From positions 124,001 to 188,000 of the forward strand of contig NZ_JAKGRW010000019.1 of NCBI RefSeq assembly GCF_021555175.1: a stretch of DNA of 64,000 nt, given 5' to 3'. The stretch is from Nocardioides alcanivorans. Its GTDB lineage: Bacteria > Actinomycetota > Actinomycetes > Propionibacteriales > Nocardioidaceae. Positions 56,488 through 64,000 of the stretch are shown here, in pieces. A model generated the notes under the pieces. That model had not been told where the DNA came from and searched no databases. It saw nothing but the letters and a program-made list of their open reading frames with translations. Numbering within the stretch: position 1 is the stretch's first letter; each line of letters begins with the position of its first letter. Both the position numbers and the translations under genes were made by a program.

Positions 56488-58077
56488 TCAGGAGATCCAG
56501 GCGTCCTCGACGAAGAACATCGAGGTGGACGCCGGGACGATGCCGTGGACGTTGTCGTTCCAGAACGTCATCTCGGGCATCGGGCCCCAGTTGAGGTAGG
56601 GCACCGTGTCGTTGGAGACCTGCTGGATCTTGTCCATGGCGGCGAGCTGGGCGCTCTCGTCACCGGCCTGCTGGAACTCCTCGATGGCGGCGTCCATCTC
56701 GGGGCTGGTCGGCATGCCGTAGGTCTGCGTGCCGGAGCTGTGCAGGGTGGAGAAGAGCTTGGAGAAGGGGTCGCCCTCCCGGTAGCTCAGGCCCCAGGCA
56801 GCGACGTCGTAGTCGCGGTTGACGGCGATCGAGTCGATCTGCTCGGCGACGGTCCGCTTCAGGTCGAGGGTGACCTCGAAGCCGATCGCCTCCAGGTTGG
56901 CCTTGACGGCAAGGGCGGTGTTGCGTGACCCCGGGTCGGAGGCGTCCAGGTAGCTGATCTTGCCGTCGTACCCGTCCGCCTTGGCCTCGTCGAGCAGCTT
57001 CTTGGCCTCGTCGGGGTCGTAGGCAGGACCGTCGGTGTCGGTGTTCCAACGCGAGTAGTCGAGCCACATGGTCGAGCCGGCCAGACCGTGGCCCTCGTAG
57101 GCACGCTCACGGATCAGGTCGGGGTCGATGCCCATGGCCAGCGCCTTGCGCACCCGCTCATCGGCGCCGGGGTGTCCCTCGGTCGCGTTGACCAGTGCCA
57201 CGTTGCTCATGGCGATGACGTTCATGTAGCCGGGAACGTCCGCGTCGAGCAGCTCGTCGACCAGATCGGGGTCGCGCACCAGGACGCTGTCGATGTCGCC
57301 CTTCTTCATGCTGTCGATGCCGGTCTGCTGGTCCGACAGATAGAGGATCTTGAACGCCTCGACGTTGGGGGCACCGTCCCAGTAGTCCGAACGCGCCTTG
57401 AGCGTGACGGCCTCCTGCGGCGCCCACTTGTCGAGGGCGAAGGCGCCCGCGCCGACCGGCTTGAACTCGCCACCCTTGTCCGACGACTTCGCCACGATCA
57501 TGCCCGGCCCGGTGCTGAGGATGCTCGGGAAGAGGAACCACGGCTTGTTGAGCTTGTAGGTGATCGTCAGCGGGTCGACGACCTCGATGTCGGTCACGTT
57601 GCCCGCCCACAGCGCGGCCTCGGGGCCCTTGTTGGTGGCGTAGCGCTCCTGGCTCCACTTGACCGCCTCTGCGTCGAGGTCGGTGCCGTCGGAGAACTTC
57701 ACGCCCTCGCGCAACTTGAGGGTCCACTCGGTGCCCTCATCGTTGCCCTCGAGCGACTCGGCCAGCTTCGGCACGAAGTCCTCCGCCTCCGGGTCGTAGC
57801 GGAGCAGCGTGTCGAAGATCGCCGCCATCTCGACGCCGCCGGTGGTCGACGCGGCGATGATCACGGCCGGATCGAGGGAGCGCGGCTCGGAGAAGGCAGC
57901 CCACTCGAGGGTGCCACCCTTGGTCGGCTCGCCCGAGTCATTGGCCCCGATCATGCCTTCCGTGTAGGTCCGCTCCTTGGGGCCGGAGCTGACGCCCTCC
58001 GACTCGCCGCAGGCCGCCAGCAGGGCGGTGACTGCCACCGCTGCCACAGCGGCACGAAACACTGGGGTCCTGCGCAT
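56488..58077 (-). CDS. Peptide/nickel-type ABC substrate-binding lipoprotein
   Basis: A 529-aa SBP_bac_5 protein from ATG 58077 (AAGGAG seven bases upstream). RRTPVFRAAVAAVAVTALLAACGESEG is a lipoprotein signal with lipobox. GGTLEWAAFSEPRSLDPAVI, KLREGVKFSDGTDLDAEAVKWSQERY and VGAGAFALDKWAPQEAVTLKARSDYWDG are family landmarks. It is transcribed alone, between a terminator and a palindromic motif that matches those before the DppBCDF operon, so it is the best candidate binding protein for that transporter. It is similar to the frameshifted protein at 32171. Confidence 0.92.
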   Translation of the reverse strand: MRRTPVFRAAVAAVAVTALLAACGESEGVSSGPKERTYTEGMIGANDSGEPTKGGTLEWAAFSEPRSLDPAVIIAASTTGGVEMAAIFDTLLRYDPEAEDFVPKLAESLEGNDEGTEWTLKLREGVKFSDGTDLDAEAVKWSQERYATNKGPEAALWAGNVTDIEVVDPLTITYKLNKPWFLFPSILSTGPGMIVAKSSDKGGEFKPVGAGAFALDKWAPQEAVTLKARSDYWDGAPNVEAFKILYLSDQQTGIDSMKKGDIDSVLVRDPDLVDELLDADVPGYMNVIAMSNVALVNATEGHPGADERVRKALAMGIDPDLIRERAYEGHGLAGSTMWLDYSRWNTDTDGPAYDPDEAKKLLDEAKADGYDGKISYLDASDPGSRNTALAVKANLEAIGFEVTLDLKRTVAEQIDSIAVNRDYDVAAWGLSYREGDPFSKLFSTLHSSGTQTYGMPTSPEMDAAIEEFQQAGDESAQLAAMDKIQQVSNDTVPYLNWGPMPEMTFWNDNVHGIVPASTSMFFVEDAWIS

Positions 58078-58121
58078 GACTGTTCTCCTTGTGTTCAACT
58101 CGGGGATATCTTGGGTGACCA

Positions 58122-58138
58122 TATATCTATTCGACATA
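58122..58138. promoter_or_regulatory. PadR-type operator candidate, copy 4
   Basis: TATATCTA-T-TCGACATA, 6 of 8 pairs palindromic, 45 bases before the binding-protein start. It matches the copy at 50081 at nearly every position and supports common control of the binding protein and the BVMO/transporter operons. Confidence 0.6.
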
Positions 58139-58258
58139 CATCGACCAGACCTATTCCCATCGAATCGTCACCAACACGCAAGAGCAGCAACCCGGCAGGA
58201 CCAGAGGTGCTCCTTCGGCGCGCAAGAAGGTGCTACTTCGCGGGAGGCGGGTACGCCG

Positions 58259-59985
58259 TCACGCAGGTCCGGGACGGCCGCCGCGGACCAGACGCCCCGG
58301 GAGGGCGCCGGTCGCCTCGCCGCTGCGATAGGTCTCGGCTCCGGAGACGACCGTGTGCAGGTAGCCGTCGGCACGCTGCAGGAGACGACGCCCACCGGCC
58401 GGGAGGTCGTGGTGCACCTCGGGCTTGTGCAGACGCAGTCCGTCGAAGTCGATGACGTTGAGGTCCGCCTTGTAGCCGGGCGCCAGCAGGCCCCGGTCGA
58501 GGAATCCGACGGCCTCGGCAGTGGCTCGGGCCTGGCGCGCGACCACGAACTCGAGCGACAACCGCTGACCGTCACGGTCACGCACCCAGTGCTGCATGAG
58601 CGTCGTCGGGAAGCTGCCGTCGCAGATGGTGCCGACGTGCGCTCCACCATCGGAGAGCCCGGGGATCGCGAACTCGTGGGCCAACTGGTCGTAGGCGCCG
58701 TCGAGCGAGCCGTTCACGTAGTTGGTGAAGGGCTGGTAGATCATCCCGCGGCCACCGTCCTTGACCAGGATGTCGTAGATCAGTTCCGTCGGGTCGACTC
58801 CCGCGGCCGCAGAGCGGCGGGCCAGGGTCTGGGAGATGTCGGGCTCGTAGTCGGGCTCGTCGCCAAGCTCGAACATGATCTCGATGCGGTCGAGGAACTG
58901 CCCGCCGATCAGGGCCGGGTTCTTCACGATGCCGATCTCGAGGATGCGTCGCCGCGTCTCGGGGTCCTGCATGCGGCGGGCCCGCTCGGCCAGCGGCAGG
59001 TGGGCGATCTCCTGATAGGCGGCGTTCGAGACGAACGGGTTCAGCGTGAGGTCGAGGCCCAGCAGGATGCCGATGCCGCGGGCGGCGACCTGGGCCCGGA
59101 GGCGGTGGCCCTCGGCGTTCGCCTCCTCGAGGAACCCCAACGCCTTGCGGAAGCGATCCGGGTTGGCGGCGGTCTGCGACAACGAGAACGACATCGGTCG
59201 TCCGGCTGCGGCGACCATCGACCGGATCAGGTCGAAGTCGGTCTCGATGGACTCGTCGTCCCAGTCGGTGACCAGCTGCAGCACCCCTTGCCGGTGGCGC
59301 CGATCGCCCGCGAGATCGTGACGAGCTCGTCGCGGCCAGCGGCGTACGACGGTGTCAGCTCGCCCGAGATCGACTTGTGGTTGAGCGTCCGCGAGGTGCT
59401 GAAGCCGACGGCGCCGGCCTCGATCGCCTCTGCGGCCAGCTTGGCCATCAGCTGCGACTCCTCCTCGGTGGCGAGGGTGTGGGCGGCCGCCCGCTCCCCC
59501 ATCACCCGCACCCGCAGGGCCGCGTGCGGCACCTGGGCGGCGAAGTCGAGGTCGTGCGCGCTCGTCTCGAGCGCGTCGAGGTACTCGGGGAACGACTGCC
59601 AGGTCCACGGCAACCCTTCGGTGAGCGCCACACCTGGGATGTCCTCGACACCTTCCATCAGCTCGACGAGCCGGCTGCGGTCCTCGGGAACCACCGGCGC
59701 GAAGCCGACCCCGCAGTTGCCCATGACCACCGTGGTGATGCCGTGCCACGACGACGGCTGCAGGTAGTTGTCCCACGTGGCCTGGCCGTCGTAGTGCGTG
59801 TGCACGTCGACGAAGCCGGGGGCGACGATCGCACCGTCGGCGTCGATCTCCTGGGTGGCCGTGCCGGAGACCTTGCCGACCTCCACCACGGTGCCGTCAC
59901 GCACGGCGACATCGGCGGTACGTCGGGGCTCACCGGTGCCGTCCACCACGGTGCCGCCTCGGACGATCAGGTCGAACTCACTCAT
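58259..59985 (-). CDS. Amidohydrolase, D-aminoacylase/N-acyl-D-amino-acid deacylase type (frameshifted)
   Basis: A metal-dependent hydrolase of about 575 aa from ATG 59985. FDLIVRGGTVVDGTGEPRRTADVAVRDG and GFVDVHTHYDGQATWD (metal-binding HxH) are at the start; GLSDGGAHVGTICDGSFPTTLMQHWVRDR holds a late metal/catalytic Asp. The frame breaks in a four-C run at 59284-59287; one added base gives GATGKGVLQLVTDWDDES. It overlaps the OB-fold gene by eight bases. In a CoA-catabolic operon the substrate may be a cyclic amide/imide or acyl-amino acid; this cannot be settled here. Confidence 0.87.
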
Positions 59986-60406
59986 GGGGGTTCCCTTCGG
60001 TAGGAGCTGGTCGATAGCGGAGCAGCGTCATGCCGGAATCCGGCTCGCGGTCGAAGACCGGCTCGACCCGCATCCCGACCCGGAGCTCGGCACGGTCCGC
60101 GTCGACCAGTTCGGTGCTGAAGCGCGGACCCTCGTCCCACTCGACAACCGCGAGCAGCTGCGGCACGGCATCGCTCCAGGGCGGCGCGGTCGGGCGGTCG
60201 GCGACGGTGAACGTGTACAACGTGCCGGCGCCCGAGATCTCTCGCCACTCGAGGTCGTCGGCGAGCGTGCGAGGCGCGAGCGTGCGCGGGTAGAAGACGT
60301 ACTCACCCAAGGACGGGGAGAACTGGATCAGGACCCGGCCCTCGGCCAGCGCGTCCCAGAAGGGCTGCGAGACCGGCGTGGGTTCGGGCATCGGTCGGGT
60401 GGTCAT
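59978..60406 (-). CDS. DUF35-type OB-fold protein lacking zinc-ribbon cysteines
   Basis: A 142-aa protein of the DUF35 (Zn-ribbon plus OB-fold) family. The place of the CxxC ribbon reads LIQFSPSLGEYVFYPRTLAPRTL, with no Cys, while the OB part (ISGAGTLYTFTVADRPTAPPW, QLLAVVEWDEGPRFSTELV) is conserved. Such proteins partner Ltp-type thiolase-fold enzymes, and one is encoded four bases upstream. A joint aldolase or acyltransferase is inferred. Confidence 0.83.
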   Translation of the reverse strand: MTTRPMPEPTPVSQPFWDALAEGRVLIQFSPSLGEYVFYPRTLAPRTLADDLEWREISGAGTLYTFTVADRPTAPPWSDAVPQLLAVVEWDEGPRFSTELVDADRAELRVGMRVEPVFDREPDSGMTLLRYRPAPTEGNPHE

Positions 60407-60410
60407 CTGC

Positions 60411-61610
60411 TCAGTCCCCCTGGAAGAGCAGGGCCACCTGCTCGCTCATGATTCCGCCGTTGCCGGTGACGAAGGCGGTGTTGCAGTCGGCCACCTGCGC
60501 CTGCTCGGCCCGGCCCATCAACTGTCGGGCCGCATCGACGACGTGGTGCATACCCCCGGCCATGCCGGCCTGTCCGAAGGAGAGCTGACCGCCCGCGGTG
60601 TTGACCGGGAAGTCGCCACGGAAGGTCAGATCGTGCTCCTGCACCCAACGCATGCCGGTGCCCTTGGGGCAGAAGCCGGCATCCTCCAGGCTCATCAGCA
60701 CCGTGATCGTGTAGCAGTCATAGATCGACGCCATGTCGACGTCAGAACGCTCCAGGCCGGCCATGGCAAAGGCCCGGTCGGCGGCGCGGATGATCGGCGT
60801 GTGCAGCAGGTCGTCGGCATAGGTGGGCGTCTTGAAGGCCACGTGCTCGCCGAACCCCTTGACCCACACGGGCCTGTTCCGGGAGCGCCGAGCCACGTCG
60901 GCGTTGGCGATCAGCACTGCCGTGCCGCCCTGCACCCGCATCACCACGTCGAGCATCCGGATCGGATCGGCGATCATCGGCGAGTCGAGCACGTCCTGCA
61001 CCGTGATCGGCTTCCCGTGGAAGATCGCCCCGGGATGCGCACAGGCATTGGTGCGCTGGGCGACCGCGATGCTCGCCGTCGCCTTCTCGTCGTAGCCGAA
61101 CTCGGCGGCGTACCGCTGGGCGATCTGCGCGTAGGGCCCGTTCTGGCCGACGTTCCCGTAGGGGATCTCGAACTCCGCCTGCGGTGAGCCGAAGTTGTTG
61201 CTGGAGGCGCCGTACCACCCCGGGTCGGCGGCAGGTCGCCGCTCGGACCGGGGGACGGCGAGCGAACCCGGCACGACCGCGAGCACCGCGTCGCAGATAC
61301 CCAGCTCGACGGCCGCAGCGGCGCGCCAGACCATGCCGGCTGCCGTCGCCCCGCCGAGATCGACCCGCTCGCCGAAGTCGACCGGGATCCCCAGGTATTC
61401 GGCCAAGGTGGCGGGCGCGAACATCGCGGACTCGCCGATGCCGTGGGTGACCAGGCCGTTGACCACGGAGGCGTCGAGACCGGCGTCGTCGAGCACCAGC
61501 TTGGCCAGGCGCGCGTACTGGTCGATGGTGAAGGCGGGCACGGCCTCCTTCAGCTTGAGGGCCGGGAGCTCGGCGATGCCGACGATCGCGGCCTCTCCTC
61601 GCAGGCCCAT
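60411..61610 (-). CDS. Ltp-type thiolase-fold protein without nucleophile Cys
   Basis: A 399-aa thiolase-superfamily protein. The Cys position reads RVDLGGATAAGMVWRAAAAV, so no thiolase nucleophile is present, as in Ltp2. DMASIYDCYTITVLMSLEDAGFCPKGTG and NTAGGQLSFGQAGMAGG correspond to the regions with catalytic Tyr/His in Ltp2. With the adjacent OB-fold protein and two MaoC proteins it forms a second igr-like side-chain cleavage set. Start and stop abut neighbours by a few bases. Confidence 0.86.
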   Translation of the reverse strand: MGLRGEAAIVGIAELPALKLKEAVPAFTIDQYARLAKLVLDDAGLDASVVNGLVTHGIGESAMFAPATLAEYLGIPVDFGERVDLGGATAAGMVWRAAAAVELGICDAVLAVVPGSLAVPRSERRPAADPGWYGASSNNFGSPQAEFEIPYGNVGQNGPYAQIAQRYAAEFGYDEKATASIAVAQRTNACAHPGAIFHGKPITVQDVLDSPMIADPIRMLDVVMRVQGGTAVLIANADVARRSRNRPVWVKGFGEHVAFKTPTYADDLLHTPIIRAADRAFAMAGLERSDVDMASIYDCYTITVLMSLEDAGFCPKGTGMRWVQEHDLTFRGDFPVNTAGGQLSFGQAGMAGGMHHVVDAARQLMGRAEQAQVADCNTAFVTGNGGIMSEQVALLFQGD

Positions 61611-62077
61611 CAGCGCTCACCGCGCAGCGGCAACGACACGCTCGCGGTGCCGGGCATCAGCACGGTGTCACCGCGGCGGCCGGCGATCTCCAGCTCCACG
61701 ACCCCACGCTCACCCTCACGGCGCGCTCCGGTCACGGTGCCGCCGAAGACCAGCTCCTCACCCGGCAGCGCAGTCGCACGGTTCTGCACCGAGTAGGTCA
61801 CCAGCCGACCACCACCGCCCACCCAGTCGGTGACGGCGCGGGCCAGCAGCGCGGCCTGCAGCGGACCCTGGACGAGCACGTCGTCGTAGCCCTCCTTGTC
61901 GCGTGCCCACTCCTTGTCGTAGTGGATCCGGTGACCGTTGTAGGTCGCTGCGGAGAAGAAGAACATCTGCGTCTCGTCGACCACCACGGTCAACGCAGGG
62001 AGCTCGTCGCCGACGGCGACGTCCTCGAAGAAGGTCTCGACCACCGGGTTGTCCGTCACTGCTGCTTCCTCACTCAC
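61610..62077 (-). CDS. MaoC-like hydratase subunit
   Basis: A 155-aa hotdog protein. YNGHRIHYDKEWARDKEGYDDVLVQGPLQAALLARAV is the MaoC C-terminal-type core; the usual Asp is replaced in YNGHRIHYD but His is kept. GTG 62077 overlaps the preceding gene's stop; a GTG at MTDNPVVETFFED is the alternative. It pairs with the next protein upstream as a two-subunit hydratase. Confidence 0.85.
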   Translation of the reverse strand: MSEEAAVTDNPVVETFFEDVAVGDELPALTVVVDETQMFFFSAATYNGHRIHYDKEWARDKEGYDDVLVQGPLQAALLARAVTDWVGGGGRLVTYSVQNRATALPGEELVFGGTVTGARREGERGVVELEIAGRRGDTVLMPGTASVSLPLRGER

Positions 62078-62574
62078 GGTCGGGCGATCATCGAGGTGGT
62101 GGCCTCGGCCACCAGCTCGTCGCGTTGGTTGGTGTAGGTGGTGCGCCACGTGACCAGCACGAAACGGCCGGAACGCCCCTGCTTCTCGACGATCGACTCG
62201 ACGGTGCGCACCATGGTCAGCTCGTCGCGGTGGTAGGCGGGCAGGTGGAAGGTCGTCGACTCACCACCGGCCATCCGCTTGGGCGCGTCGGGGAACTGCA
62301 GGTTGCCGCTGGCGGCGCCCGACGAGCCGTCGGCCCTCAGGTCGCCGAGCGGGGTGACGCCGAGGACGGCGTACTGCAGGAACAGGGGTGGGCACACCAC
62401 GTCGGCGTAGCCGTGGGCCCGCGCGAACTCGGCATTGAACCACAACGGGTTGTGGTCACCGACGGACGAGGCCCAGCGTTGCCAGTCGCGTCGGTTGACC
62501 TCGCCAACTGCCCGTGCCGCCTCGGTGCCCACGCGGGCGGCGACCTCGTCGGGGATCAGGGTCTGTTCAGTCAT
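62074..62574 (-). CDS. MaoC N-terminal (FAS1-type) dehydratase subunit
   Basis: A 166-aa hotdog protein. WASSVGDHNPLWFNAEFARAHGYADVVCPPLFLQYAVLG is the MaoC-N pattern and STTFHLPAYHRDELTMVRTVESIVEKQGRSGRFVLVTWRTTYTNQ the strand set. It is encoded directly before and overlapping the other MaoC gene. Together they would hydrate the enoyl-CoA before side-chain cleavage by the Ltp-like protein. Confidence 0.87.
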   Translation of the reverse strand: MTEQTLIPDEVAARVGTEAARAVGEVNRRDWQRWASSVGDHNPLWFNAEFARAHGYADVVCPPLFLQYAVLGVTPLGDLRADGSSGAASGNLQFPDAPKRMAGGESTTFHLPAYHRDELTMVRTVESIVEKQGRSGRFVLVTWRTTYTNQRDELVAEATTSMIARP

Positions 62575-62592
62575 CAGTCATCTCTCGAGAAG

Positions 62593-63878
62593 TCAGGCGA
62601 GTTGGCGGTCGGTCACGAGCCCGCGGGCGACGAGGTCGTCGTACTGCTCGCGGGTGCGGCCGAGGAGGGTCAGATAGACGTATTCGTTGTCGGCCCCGAA
62701 GCCCGGCACCGGCCGTCCCCAGGCGAGCTCGAAGTCGTCGCTGCGCCACGGGTGGCCGGGATAGCGATGGGTGCCGATCGCCGGGTGCTCGCGTTCCTGG
62801 AACCAGTCGCGCGCAGCGAGATGGGGGTCATCGAGCAGACGCGGTTCCGACATGACCTCGGCGGCGGGGACCCGGGCAGTGACGAGCGGGGGCACGATGT
62901 CGTCCACCGGCCGGGTCGCGCACCACGCTGCCAGGCGGTCGCGGATCGCCCGGCTGTGGGTACGACGCCCCTCGGCATCCGCACCCGACGCGGCGAGGTC
63001 GCCCATCGCCACGACCGCCGTGAGCGCCGCCCAGTCACGGTCGTCACGCACCGTGATCGCCACCCAACGCTCCTCGTCGGCGGTGGCGAAGACATCCTGC
63101 AGGGCGTGGGGATCGGTGTTGCCGAGCACCTGCGGGTCGCGGTCGTTGAACTGGCGGTCGAGGAAGAACTCACCGATCTCGACGAGCACGTTCTCGGCCT
63201 GGGCGATCTCGACGAGGCCGCCACGGCCGGTGCTCTCGCGGTCCCACAACGCAGCGGTGACGGCGAAGGCGACACCGGCCGGAGCCGCCTCGTCCATGTG
63301 GTAGTTCTCGCCGGCCGAGTCGGGCTCCTCGCCCTCGTAGCCGTCCATCGCGGCGATGCCGACCAGCGAGTTGAAGTTGGGTCCGTAGCCGAGGTAGCCG
63401 CTCATCGGCCCGGTCCTGCCCAGCGGTGGCATCCGGGCCACCACGAGGCGGGGGTTGATCTCGAGCAGACGCTCGTGACCGATGCCGAGCTTCTCCAGCA
63501 CCCCGTTGGTGTTGTTCTCCACGAGCACGTCGCTGACCCGGACGAGATCGAGGAACGCCTCGTGCCCCTCGGGGGTGTCGAGGTTCATCGAGACCGCGAG
63601 CTTGTTGCGGGCGTGCCAGTTGAAGACCGCGGAGCGGTCATAGGGCCGCTCCCCGGATCCTTGTCGGGGTAGGTGCCCCCGTGGTAGCCGGTGGCGGCGA
63701 TCGACTCCTTGGTCACCTTCGAGGAGACCTGGCGGCTGAGGCGGTTGTTGCCCTCGACCCGGATCACCTCCGCACCGAGGTCGCCGAGCAGCGCGGTGGC
63801 GCCGGGGCCTGACCACACGACGGTGAGGTCGATGACCCGGATGCCGCTCAGGGGAAGGTCGGTCTCGAGTCCAGTCAT
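62593..63878 (-). CDS. CaiB/BaiF CoA-transferase (frameshifted)
   Basis: A family III CoA-transferase of about 428 aa. The N-terminus [36 protein letters not shown] starts from ATG 63878 (AGGAG seven bases upstream). A break in a four-C run at 63651-63654 is repaired by one base to [36 protein letters not shown]. It continues with [20 protein letters not shown]. The start codon overlaps the stop of another CaiB-like gene, so this is a tandem pair that may form a heteromer. Confidence 0.88.
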
Positions 63879-64000
63879 CACGCTGCTCCTTCCGCACGCA
63901 GCTCGGCACGCAGCTCGGCACCGTGCTGGTCCAGCAGTGGGGCGGTGCTGCGCAGCTCGAAGCCCCGCTCCATCCGCCAGGGCGCACCGGCATATTCCAG
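63878..64000 (-). CDS. CaiB/BaiF CoA-transferase, C-terminal end at the right edge
   Basis: Forty codons plus stop of a gene that enters from the right edge: [16 protein letters not shown], then [19 protein letters not shown] and a TGA that overlaps the next start by one base. GAPWRM followed by APLLDQH is the usual C-terminus of CaiB-type CoA-transferases. It is too short for more detail. Confidence 0.72.
   Translation of the reverse strand: MEYAGAPWRMERGFELRSTAPLLDQHGAELRAELRAEGAA

Noticed and set aside
58139..58258. Small gene or RNA between the binding protein and the amidohydrolase
   Set aside because: No start with a ribosome-binding site, no conserved motif and no stable symmetric hairpin was seen.
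32171..64000. Large-scale pseudogene decay of the right half
   Set aside because: The damage is almost only single-base loss in G/C runs, with conserved sequence on both sides and intact neighbours, which fits sequence error better than decay.

Overview
The window is high-GC DNA with short intergenic gaps, ATGA/GTGA stop-start overlaps, GTG/TTG starts, TetR/PadR/GntR regulators and many acyl-CoA dehydrogenases, CaiB-type CoA-transferases, MaoC hydratases and thiolase-fold proteins. This points to a soil actinobacterium of the Nocardioides/Rhodococcus kind (inference from gene content; no rRNA is present). No rRNA, tRNA or CRISPR was recognised. Almost the whole window is catabolic.

Layout. 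1-4026: the end of a secreted Ig-like-repeat protein, then homogentisate catabolism (hmgA, divergent from a conserved unknown gene and fahA). 4069-12246 (minus): a phosphotransferase, SDR, ACAD10/11-like dehydrogenase, DUF1214 protein, CoA-transferase and SsuABC-type importer. 12396-20492 (plus): SCPx-type thiolase, two MaoC proteins, SDR, acyl-CoA dehydrogenase, a regulator made of two fused TetR units, and a second DUF1214 gene split by an IS1634-like element. 20611-24914: tryptophan 2,3-dioxygenase, a VOC protein, an unknown protein, an amidase and a secreted protein. 25076-31153: an operon like the mycobacterial igr/sterol side-chain operon (Ltp2, ChsH1, ChsE1, ChsH2, ChsE2 homologues), an FDOR protein and a KstR-like TetR. 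31218-39928: SDR, peptide-type binding protein, enoyl-CoA hydratase, two acyl-CoA ligases, GntR and MFS.

40012-58077 holds two Baeyer-Villiger operons. One is hydrolase-BVMO-SDR; the other is ALDH-ADH-hydrolase-BVMO. They surround a PadR gene, a CoA ligase and a DppBCDF-type importer with its own binding protein. Together they contain every enzyme class of a ketone, lactone, hydroxyacid, diacid route. A 17-bp palindromic motif (consensus TATKTCTA-T-TAGAMATA) sits before four of these transcription units and is a good candidate PadR operator. 58259-64000 is a further CoA-linked operon: amidohydrolase, OB-fold protein, Ltp-like thiolase-fold protein, two MaoC proteins and two CaiB proteins.

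Sequence quality matters for reading this window. At least 15 genes carry a one-base frameshift, nearly all of them one base missing from a short G or C run, with both halves otherwise well conserved. I treat these as genes with probable homopolymer errors rather than true pseudogenes, and I give the full repaired span in each case. The exception is the DUF1214 gene at 17723-20492, which is truly interrupted by an insertion sequence.
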